Assembly: GCA_035555675.1 (NCBI GenBank)
Contig: DATMGH010000205.1
Coordinates: 1 to 6,372, forward strand
Reading direction: 5' to 3'
From: Solirubrobacter sp035555675
GTDB taxonomy: Bacteria > Actinomycetota > Thermoleophilia > Solirubrobacterales > Solirubrobacteraceae
DNA: 6,372 nucleotides
How positions within the stretch are numbered: position 1 is the first letter of the stretch; every line of letters starts with the position of its first letter. The notes beneath the pieces are model-generated. The model was not told the DNA's origin. It saw nothing but the letters and a program-made list of their open reading frames with translations, and searched no databases. The position numbers and the translations under genes are program-made. Below are positions 1 to 5,023 of this stretch, one piece after another.

Positions 1-928
1 CGACGGCCTCCAGGCCGGCCGCGACGTCGGCGAGCGGCGCGCCGAGCGCGAGCGCGAGTCCCGCCGCCGCGAGCGCGTTGTAGACGTTGTAGAGCCCGGG
101 GAGGGGGAGGCGGACGTCGATCGTGCCCTGCGGCGTGCGCAGCGTGACGTCCGCGCCGTGCGTGCCGTCCAGGACGACGCGCGTCGCGGCGATGGCGGGC
201 GCGGGCCGGGCGGCGTGGCAGTTCGGGCAGTGGTAGCGGCCCATGTGCCCGAGGTAGACGGCGTCGTAGACGTACGGCGCGCCGCAGCGGCGGCAGTGCT
301 TGGAGTCCGACGCGTGCGCCATGCCCTCCAGCGCGACGCCGTCGTCCTCGACGCCGAAGAACACCGCCTCCGCGCGGTCGCGGCCGAGGTCGGCGACGAG
401 CGGGTCGTCGGCGTTGAGCACGAGCGCGGTCTGCGGCGAGGCTGCGACGACCGCGGCCCAGCGGTCGGCGATCGTCTCGAGCTCGCCGTAGCGGTCGAGC
501 TGGTCGCGGAACAGGTTGCCGAGCAGCAGCGCGCGCGGCTGCAGCTCGTCGACCACCGGCCCGAGCCAGAACTCGTCGACCTCGAACAGCCCGAAGTCTC
601 CGGTCAGCGTGCGGCCGCCGCGGCGCGACGCGTCGGCCAGCGCGCTGGCGATCCCGCCCGCCATGTTCGCCCCGGCGCGGTTGTGCACGAGCCGCGCGCC
701 GGTGCGCTCGAGGATCGAGGCGACCATCGCCGCGGTGGTGGTCTTGCCGTTGGTGGCGCTGATCGCCACGCTGCCGCGCTCCAGCCGGCTCGCCAGCCGT
801 CCGATCGCGTGCGGCTCGACGCGCGTGAGCACCTTGCCGGGCAGCGACGTGCCGCCGCCGCGCCCCGCGGTGCGGGCCAGCGTCCCGACGGCCTTCGCCG
901 CGGTCACCCCGGCGGCCAGGCGCATCAT
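1..928 (-). CDS. murT: MurT, lipid II isoglutaminyl synthase Mur-ligase-like subunit (3' end off window)
   Basis: MurT activates the alpha-carboxyl of D-Glu2 in the lipid II stem peptide with ATP. Its partner amidotransferase GatD supplies ammonia from glutamine, giving D-isoglutamine at the cytoplasmic membrane face. The 309 visible residues show the Mur-ligase P-loop ATNGKTTT (58-65), the central-domain stretch GNLFRDQLDRYGE (137-149) and NADDP (172-176). A four-cysteine zinc ribbon inside the Mur domain, CRRCGAPY...YHCPNC (C212, C215, C234, C237), is diagnostic for MurT rather than MurC-F. GLYNVYNALAA (278-288) follows. Family members run a little over 400 residues, so about 100 C-terminal residues, including the catalytic Asp domain that contacts GatD, lie beyond base 1. 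The ATG at 928 overlaps the upstream kinase stop as ATGA, implying translational coupling; a second ATG at 925 is an alternative start. gatD is expected next but cannot be seen. Confidence 0.93.
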   Translation of the reverse strand, partial: MMRLAAGVTAAKAVGTLARTAGRGGGTSLPGKVLTRVEPHAIGRLASRLERGSVAISATNGKTTTAAMVASILERTGARLVHNRAGANMAGGIASALADASRRGGRTLTGDFGLFEVDEFWLGPVVDELQPRALLLGNLFRDQLDRYGELETIADRWAAVVAASPQTALVLNADDPLVADLGRDRAEAVFFGVEDDGVALEGMAHASDSKHCRRCGAPYVYDAVYLGHMGRYHCPNCHAARPAPAIAATRVVLDGTHGADVTLRTPQGTIDVRLPLPGLYNVYNALAAAGLALALGAPLADVAAGLEAV

Positions 929-1800
929 CGCGGCGCCACCACCCGCAGGGTCCCGGGCAGCACGCGCACGGTCGTGGGCAGCTCGGCGATCGGATCGCCG
1001 TCCGCGTAGGCCACGAACGGCCGGTCGGCGGCGAACGTCACCTCGCGGCCGCGCCGCAGCGTGACCGCCGGATGCTCGAGGTGCGTGCCCTTGAACACGC
1101 GCGGCAGGCCACGCAGGTACGAGAGCCGCGACTGCTGGGCGATCGTCACGACGTCGAGCCGCCCGTCGTCCAGGCTGGCGTCCGGCGCCAGGTACATCCC
1201 GCCGCCGAACACGCCCGAGTTGCAGACCGCGACCGAGTAGCCGGCGAACGTCGAGCGTTCGCCGTCGATGTCGAGCGTCCAGTTCGCGGGACGCCAGGTT
1301 CCGATCGCGCGCAGCACCCCGTAGGTGTAGACGAACGTGCCGAGCTTCAAGCGCGTCTCGAGCGCGATCCGGTTGACGTCGGAGTCGATGCCCGCGCTGA
1401 GGATGCCGAGAAAGCAGGCGCCGCCGGCCTCGGCCAGGTCGACGCGGCGCTCGGCACCGGCGCCCAGCAGCCGGGCCGCCGCGACCGGATCGGCGCCGAT
1501 CCCGAGCTTGCGCGCGAAGTCGTTCCCGCGCCCCCCGGGCAGGATCGCCAGCACGCCGCGCCCGTCGCGCAGCTCGCCGGCGACCGCGCCGGTGAGGCCG
1601 TCACCGCCCATCGCGGCCACGATCTCGCTCCGCTCGCAGGCCTCGCGGGCCAGCTCGCGGGCGTGCTCCACGCTCGTCGTCCGCTCGACCCGGAACGGCC
1701 GCCCCTGGGCGCGCAGCTCCGCCTCGACGGCGGGCAGCAGCCGCAGCGCGCGGCCGGCGCCGGCGTGCGGGTTGACGATCAGGCAGACCGGGCCGTCCAT
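925..1800 (-). CDS. Diacylglycerol kinase catalytic-domain lipid kinase (DgkB/YegS-like)
   Basis: This 291-residue soluble protein belongs to the DAGK_cat superfamily, whose members phosphorylate lipid hydroxyls (diacylglycerol, sphingosine or related lipids) with ATP at the membrane. Visible motifs are IVNPHAGAG (8-16), the nucleotide-binding GGDG (65-68), LPGGRGNDFAR (87-97) corresponding to the usual LPxGTxNDFAR, PDASLDDGRLDV (206-217) and ADGDPI (266-271) near the C-terminus. Two positions differ from textbook members: GGDG is followed by L rather than T/S, and the C-terminal DGE motif reads DGD. Length fits the family. It starts at ATG 1800, 15 bp after the HAD phosphatase stop, and its stop overlaps the murT start by 4 bases, so it is the middle gene of an operon. 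There is no Shine-Dalgarno; a TAGCCT hexamer lies 12 bases upstream. The substrate cannot be read from sequence. A cell-wall lipid link is only suggested by murT. Confidence 0.92.
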   Translation of the reverse strand: MDGPVCLIVNPHAGAGRALRLLPAVEAELRAQGRPFRVERTTSVEHARELAREACERSEIVAAMGGDGLTGAVAGELRDGRGVLAILPGGRGNDFARKLGIGADPVAAARLLGAGAERRVDLAEAGGACFLGILSAGIDSDVNRIALETRLKLGTFVYTYGVLRAIGTWRPANWTLDIDGERSTFAGYSVAVCNSGVFGGGMYLAPDASLDDGRLDVVTIAQQSRLSYLRGLPRVFKGTHLEHPAVTLRRGREVTFAADRPFVAYADGDPIAELPTTVRVLPGTLRVVAPR

Positions 1801-1812
1801 ACGTGCGCGGTG

Positions 1813-1818
1813 AGGCTA
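1813..1818 (-). promoter_or_regulatory. Candidate -10 hexamer TAGCCT before the lipid kinase
   Basis: TAGCCT matches the TAnnnT core of a housekeeping -10 box. It begins in the TAG stop of the HAD gene and ends 12 bases before the ATG at 1800, so a transcript would have about a 5-base leader. No clear -35 is visible. It could be an internal operon promoter or chance, since TAG at the stop supplies two of its three key bases. Confidence 0.25.
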
Positions 1819-2610
1819 GCCCAGGACCAGGTCGCCCAGGGATTCGGCCACGAGCGTCGGCCGCGGCTGCGCGGCGTCGGCCTGCGCGCGGCTCGTCGCG
1901 CCGGTGAGCACCAGCGCCGAGTGCAGCCCGGCGCGCCGGGCGCCGGCCACGTCCACGTCCAGCCGGTCGCCGACCGCCAGCACGCGGCCGGCCCCGAGCC
2001 GGTCGAGCGCCGCCTCGTACATCACGCCCTCCGGCTTGCCGATCACCGCCGCCGCGCTGCGCCCCGCCGCGACTTCGACCGCCGCCAGGACCGCCCCGGT
2101 GGCGGGCCACGGGCCGTCCGGCATCGGGAAGTTCGGGTCGCGCGTCGCGCCGATCAGGGTCGCGCCGCGGATCACCGCCTGGGCGGCGATCTTGAGCTCC
2201 TCGAACGAGAACGCGTCGTGGCCGGCGACGACCACGACGTCCGCTCGGGTGGCGAACGGCGTGCGGTTGACGATCCGCAGCCCGGCGTCGGCCACGTGGT
2301 CGATCAGCGCCTGCGCGCCGATCACGTACGCCGTGCCGTCGAAGCGCTCGGCCAGCCAGAACTGCAGCGCCGCGCCGGCGCTCAGGATCTCGTCCAGCGA
2401 CGCCTGCACGCCCAGCTGCCAGAGCTTGCGCACGTAGCCCTCCGGCGCGTGGCGCACGTCGTTGGTCAAGAACAGGACGGACTTCCCGGCTTCCCGCAGC
2501 GCCGCGATCGCCTCCGCGGCACCGGGCAGCAGGGCGTCGCCGACCCAGACGCATCCGTCGAGGTCGAGCAGCAGGTGGTCATAGGAACGGACGCGAGGAC
2601 TGACTGGCAC
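1816..2610 (-). CDS. HAD superfamily IIA (NagD-like) phosphatase
   Basis: This 264-residue cytoplasmic phosphohydrolase has the four HAD motifs in order: DLDGC with nucleophile D16 and acid/base D18; LTND (48-51) as motif II with T49; the motif III lysine in GKPEG (191-195, K192); and motif IV GDRLDVD (214-220), whose aspartates hold magnesium. The C2-type cap between motifs II and III, including ATRDPNFPMPDG (155-166), is typical of subfamily IIA (NagD, AraL, 4-nitrophenyl phosphatase, and actinobacterial glycerol-3-phosphate phosphatase). It starts at GTG 2610, which gives the usual short lead (MPVSPRVRSYDH) before motif I; nearby ATGs at 2620 and 2582 are out of frame. It is the first gene of the HAD-kinase-murT block and lies divergent from the cyclophilin gene. 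Substrate is unknown. Glycerol phosphate or phosphoglycolate are reasonable guesses given the lipid kinase beside it. Confidence 0.92.
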   Translation of the reverse strand: MPVSPRVRSYDHLLLDLDGCVWVGDALLPGAAEAIAALREAGKSVLFLTNDVRHAPEGYVRKLWQLGVQASLDEILSAGAALQFWLAERFDGTAYVIGAQALIDHVADAGLRIVNRTPFATRADVVVVAGHDAFSFEELKIAAQAVIRGATLIGATRDPNFPMPDGPWPATGAVLAAVEVAAGRSAAAVIGKPEGVMYEAALDRLGAGRVLAVGDRLDVDVAGARRAGLHSALVLTGATSRAQADAAQPRPTLVAESLGDLVLG

Positions 2611-2618
2611 GCGGCGGC

Positions 2619-2624
2619 ATTATC
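2619..2624 (-). promoter_or_regulatory. Candidate -10 GATAAT for the HAD-kinase-murT operon
   Basis: GATAAT matches the TATAAT consensus at all but the first base in an otherwise AT-poor region. It ends 8 bases before the GTG at 2610, which puts the expected transcription start at or next to the start codon (leaderless). The AAGGA that overlaps it is 12 bases from the GTG, too far for a good ribosome site. No convincing -35 is seen. Confidence 0.5.
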
Positions 2625-2626
2625 CT
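2621..2626 (+). promoter_or_regulatory. Candidate -10 TATCCT for the cyclophilin gene
   Basis: TATCCT keeps the key T, A and final T of a -10 box and ends 8 bases before the GTG at 2635, so the transcript would be leaderless. It overlaps the opposing GATAAT by four bases. A weak -35-like CTGACT at 2600-2605 sits 15 bases upstream, which is shorter than ideal. Confidence 0.5.
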
Positions 2627-2634
2627 TGCCCGCC

Positions 2635-3345
2635 GTGCCACGACTGCTCGCCGTCCTCATCGCCAGCCTCGCTCTCGTCCTCGCCGCCTGCGGCTCGGAC
2701 TCCACCTCCAAGGACGAGACCACCGCCGCCTCCACCTCCACGCCGGAGGCCACGGAGACCGCGACCCCGAACGAGTTCCTCCCGGAGGGCTGCGAGCAGG
2801 TGGACAAGCCGGCGCCCAAGCAGGTCGGCGACCTGGACAAGCCGACCGAGAAGCTGAACCGATCCAAGACGTACATCGCGACGATCTCGACCACGTGCGG
2901 GGACATCCAGGTCAAGCTGGACGCCAAGCGCGCGCCGATCACCGGCGGCTCGTTCAAGTACCTCGCCGACCAGAAGTTCTTCGACGGGTTGACGTTCCAC
3001 CGCATCGTGCCGGACTTCGTGATCCAGGGCGGCGACCCGGCCGGCGACGGCTCGGGCGGCCCGGGCTACACGGTCGTCGAGGCGCCGCCGTCCTCGCTGA
3101 AGTACACCAAGGGCATCGTGGCGATGGCCAAGACCCAGGAGGAGCCCGCGGGGGCGTCCGGCTCGCAGTTCTTCATCGTCACCGGCTCGGGCGCGGAGAC
3201 GCTGGGGCCGGACTACGCGCTGCTCGGCAAGGTCACGAGCGGGATGGACGTGGCCGAGAAGATCGGCAGCATCCAGTCGGACCCGAACACCGGGCAGCCG
3301 GCCGCGCAGGTCGTGATCAAGTCGATCACGGTTCAGGAGAAGTAG
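2635..3345 (+). CDS. Lipoprotein cyclophilin-type peptidyl-prolyl cis-trans isomerase
   Basis: A 236-residue secreted lipoprotein that should catalyse proline cis-trans isomerisation on the outer face of the membrane. Residues 1-18 form a short hydrophobic signal ending in a lipobox LAAC, with C19 the predicted lipidated cysteine. A Ser/Thr/Glu-rich tether covers about 20-47. The cyclophilin domain covers about 79-235 with the catalytic FHRI (R123), QGGD (131-134), GSQFFI (176-181, equivalent to the Q111/F113 region of human CypA) and ALLGKV (195-200). The position of CypA Trp121, which governs cyclosporin binding, aligns by eye with T189. GTG 2635 is chosen because it gives a proper lipoprotein signal. 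The open frame continues upstream to about 1072 but that part is antisense to two recognised genes. There is no Shine-Dalgarno. The 3' end overlaps the convergent methyltransferase gene by 13 bp. Confidence 0.95.
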   Translation: MPRLLAVLIASLALVLAACGSDSTSKDETTAASTSTPEATETATPNEFLPEGCEQVDKPAPKQVGDLDKPTEKLNRSKTYIATISTTCGDIQVKLDAKRAPITGGSFKYLADQKFFDGLTFHRIVPDFVIQGGDPAGDGSGGPGYTVVEAPPSSLKYTKGIVAMAKTQEEPAGASGSQFFIVTGSGAETLGPDYALLGKVTSGMDVAEKIGSIQSDPNTGQPAAQVVIKSITVQEK

Positions 3346-3905
3346 GCGCCCTCGAGCTCCAGGAGCGCGCGCTTGCGCTCCGGCCCGCCGCCGTAGTTGC
3401 CGAGCTTGCCCGTGCCGGGCAGGACGCGGTGGCAGGGAACGACGATCGGCACCGGGTTGCGCGCGCAGGCCGTGCCGACGGCGCGGGCCGCGCGCGGGTT
3501 GCCGGCGCGCAGCGCCAGCTCGCCGTAGCTGACGGTCTGCCCGCGCGGGACGTCGCGCAGCCGCTCCAGCACCGTGCGGCGGAACGGCGCGGCGGTCAGC
3601 CGCAGGTCGACCGGGAGGTCGAGCGTGGCCGTGGCGCCCTCCAGGTAGGCGCTGAGCGCATCGCGCTCGGCGTGCAGCTGCGTGTCCGAGCCGATCAGGT
3701 TCGGGCCGAGCGCGGCGGCGACCTCGGCCAGTGCGCGGTCCTCCGGCTCGCCGGGGAACGCGATCCGGACGATGCCGTCGGGGCCTTCGACCACCAGCAG
3801 GCGGCCGAGCGGGGTGTCGAGGCGGGTGAAGATGGCGTCGGCGAGCCCTTCGCGCACCGCGGCGGCGGCGACGGACTCGAGCAGCGACTCGGGCAGCGGG
3901 GTCAT
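3333..3905 (-). CDS. ogt: Methylated-DNA-[protein]-cysteine S-methyltransferase (O6-alkylguanine repair)
   Basis: This suicide repair protein transfers the alkyl group from O6-methylguanine to its own cysteine. The 190 residues include an Ogt/Ada-C style N-terminal domain (about 25-100) and the DNA-binding helix-turn-helix region (about 105-185). Landmarks are VSYGELA (125-131) with Y127, the arginine-finger helix ARAVG (140-144, R141), RNPVPIVVPCHRV (149-161) with acceptor C158, and GNYGGG (169-174). Residues 1-25 form an extra N-terminal helix beyond the minimal family. Its ATG at 3905 overlaps the sigma-factor stop as ATGA, so translation is probably coupled to the sigma gene. Its last four codons and stop lie antisense to the end of the cyclophilin gene. 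The gene symbol follows the family name; there is no Ada-type regulatory domain. Confidence 0.95.
   Translation of the reverse strand: MTPLPESLLESVAAAAVREGLADAIFTRLDTPLGRLLVVEGPDGIVRIAFPGEPEDRALAEVAAALGPNLIGSDTQLHAERDALSAYLEGATATLDLPVDLRLTAAPFRRTVLERLRDVPRGQTVSYGELALRAGNPRAARAVGTACARNPVPIVVPCHRVLPGTGKLGNYGGGPERKRALLELEGAYFS
3362..3381. terminator. Candidate GC hairpin in the convergent 3' overlap
   Basis: A perfect 7-bp inverted repeat, GGAGCGC (3362-3368) and GCGCTCC (3375-3381), with a 6-base loop lies 16 bases after the cyclophilin stop, inside the end of the methyltransferase gene. There is no T-tract on either side, so it is not a classical intrinsic terminator. Tail-less hairpins have been proposed as terminators in actinobacteria, but GC-rich coding DNA makes such repeats by chance. 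Confidence 0.25.
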
Positions 3906-4348
3906 GCGAAGCTCTCCCGGAGAGTGCGGACGGCGGTGGAGACGCGCTGGCGCGCGGCGACGGTCGAGCAGCCGAGCCGAGCCGCGATCCCGTCGTAGTC
4001 GAGGTCGTCGACGAAGCGCAGCCGCAGCGCGGTGCGCGCGGTCTCGTTGAGCGGTGCGATCAGGCCCTCGAAGTCGTCGTAGTCGTCGTCGACAGCGACG
4101 GTCGCGGGCGGCTCGGCGGTCGCGACCTCGGGCCGGCGCCGGCGGTGGTGGTCGATCGCCGCCGTGGTGGTGACGCGGTACAGCCAGGCCCGCAGGTGCT
4201 CGGCGTGACGCAGCCGCGGGTACGCCCGCAGGGCGCGCAGCAGCGCGTCCTGCAGGACGTCCTCGGCGTCGTCGCCCGCGAGCTTGCGCGCGTGCGCGAG
4301 CAGCTCGTCGCCGTGGGCCTCGACCAGCGTCCAGAACGGTGGCAGCAC
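3902..4348 (-). CDS. ECF-sized sigma-70 family RNA polymerase sigma factor
   Basis: A 148-residue sigma factor containing only regions 2 and 4. Region 2 covers about residues 5-70, with AEDVLQDALLRAL (28-40) for core binding and HLRAWLYRVTTTAAIDHHRR (51-70) for -10 recognition and melting. A low-complexity acidic linker VDDDYDDFEG (86-95) follows. Region 4 (about 98-146) holds the -35-binding helix-turn-helix around LDYDGIAARLGCSTVAARQR (116-135). GTG 4348 is chosen because it begins directly before region 2. The frame is open up to 4513, but that extension is arginine- and proline-rich and overlaps the membrane-protein gene. No Shine-Dalgarno or -10 hexamer is visible before it. It is 35 bp downstream of the membrane-protein gene and coupled by ATGA to the methyltransferase gene. 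No standard anti-sigma gene adjoins it. Regulon and signal are unknown. Confidence 0.9.
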   Translation of the reverse strand: MLPPFWTLVEAHGDELLAHARKLAGDDAEDVLQDALLRALRAYPRLRHAEHLRAWLYRVTTTAAIDHHRRRRPEVATAEPPATVAVDDDYDDFEGLIAPLNETARTALRLRFVDDLDYDGIAARLGCSTVAARQRVSTAVRTLRESFA

Positions 4349-4357
4349 GCTCTTTAC

Positions 4358-4381
4358 AACGTGCCCGCCGTCCGGAACGTG
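4358..4381. repeat. Short direct repeat AACGTG x2 before the sigma gene
   Basis: AACGTG occurs at 4358-4363 and 4376-4381, 18 bp apart, within the 35-bp gap upstream of the sigma-factor start. It may be an operator or promoter part, but a six-base repeat is weak evidence. Confidence 0.2.
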
Positions 4382-4383
4382 AG

Positions 4384-5016
4384 CTATTTGCGTCCCCCGA
4401 ACGCCGCCGCGCGCTGCTCGGCCGCTTTCGCCCGTGCCGCCCGCTGGCGCCGGCGCCCGAACAGGGCGAGGACGCCGAGCACGACGACCACCAGCAGGAA
4501 GCCGTAGAACCACGCGTAGGTCCCGAGGTCGCCGCCGAACGGCAGCGAGACCAGCGTCACGATCCCCCAGCCGAGCACGATCACGATCGCGATCGCCAGG
4601 ATCAGCAACAGGACGCCGCCGACCCGCCGCGGCCAGCCCGCGCTCGGGGGCGGCGCGATCACGCCCATCACGCGCAGCATCAGCAGCTGGCGGTTGGTGG
4701 GCGGCGTGCCGCCGAGCTTCTCCGTCGCCACCTTCAGGTCGCCGGCGCGGCGCTCGGCCAGCGCCAGCGACGCCTCGGCCATCCGGCGCAGCTGCAGCCG
4801 CTCCTGGGGGCGCGAGGCGGCGATCGCCGCGCGGAAGTGCTCCCGCGCCCGCTGCGCGTCCATGCGCTCGGCCGCGCGCGTGCCGAGGATGGCCTGCGCG
4901 GCGGCCTTGAACCGCGTCTCCTTCTCCAACTCCTCGTCGGAGCGGGTCTCCAGCTGCTGCATCGCATTGAGCGCGGACTTGGACTCGATGCGGACTTGTC
5001 GGGGCTTCGGCGGCAT
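4384..5016 (-). CDS. Hypothetical two-TM membrane protein with helical cytoplasmic N-domain
   Basis: I do not recognise this 210-residue protein. Residues 1-130 are polar, highly charged and look helical, with Ala/Arg/Glu-rich stretches such as AREHFRAAIAAS (57-68) and AEASLALAERRAGD (80-93) that have a TPR-like feel. Two hydrophobic segments follow, about 133-157 and 166-187, joined by a short loop. Arg residues at 130-131 and the RRRQR run at 188-192 predict both termini in the cytoplasm. The tail to residue 210 is basic. ATG 5016 lies 7 bp after the enolase-like stop, so the two are probably one transcript, and the sigma gene follows 35 bp later. No Shine-Dalgarno is present. A TAGACT hexamer ends 9 bases before the ATG. 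It could regulate the sigma factor as a membrane partner, but no known anti-sigma motif is seen. Confidence 0.8.
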   Translation of the reverse strand: MPPKPRQVRIESKSALNAMQQLETRSDEELEKETRFKAAAQAILGTRAAERMDAQRAREHFRAAIAASRPQERLQLRRMAEASLALAERRAGDLKVATEKLGGTPPTNRQLLMLRVMGVIAPPPSAGWPRRVGGVLLLILAIAIVIVLGWGIVTLVSLPFGGDLGTYAWFYGFLLVVVVLGVLALFGRRRQRAARAKAAEQRAAAFGGRK

Positions 5017-5023
5017 GGCTGTC

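Noticed and set aside
158..1009. Long plus-strand open frame opposite murT
   Set aside because: It is antisense to a gene with clear Mur-ligase and zinc-ribbon motifs; the translation is Arg/Ala/Val-rich low-complexity, as expected for a shadow frame in GC-rich DNA.
1601..2554. Minus-strand frame overlapping the HAD gene in another phase
   Set aside because: Arg/Gly/Ala-rich with no family motif; it is an out-of-phase shadow of the HAD and kinase genes.
2623..2627. AAGGA (minus strand) as a Shine-Dalgarno for the HAD gene
   Set aside because: It is 12 bases from the GTG and overlaps the GATAAT hexamer; the -10 reading explains the AT-rich core better. Not fully excluded.
1072..2634. Upstream extension of the cyclophilin frame, nearly 1.6 kb
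   Set aside because: It is antisense to the HAD and lipid-kinase genes and would bury the lipoprotein signal inside the protein. GTG 2635 gives a complete signal peptide and lipobox.
4078..4093. Short GTC-rich repeat tract
   Set aside because: It encodes the acidic Asp-rich linker between sigma regions 2 and 4; codon bias explains the repetition, with no sign of a functional DNA repeat.
4374..4394. GGAAC...CGTC on the plus strand resembling an ECF promoter
   Set aside because: The spacer is 12 bases, too short for ECF promoters (about 16-17), and it would fire antisense to the sigma operon.
4349..4513. N-terminal extension of the sigma factor to ATG 4513
   Set aside because: The extra 55 residues are Arg/Pro/Gly-rich, precede a complete region 2, and overlap the 3' end of the upstream gene out of phase.
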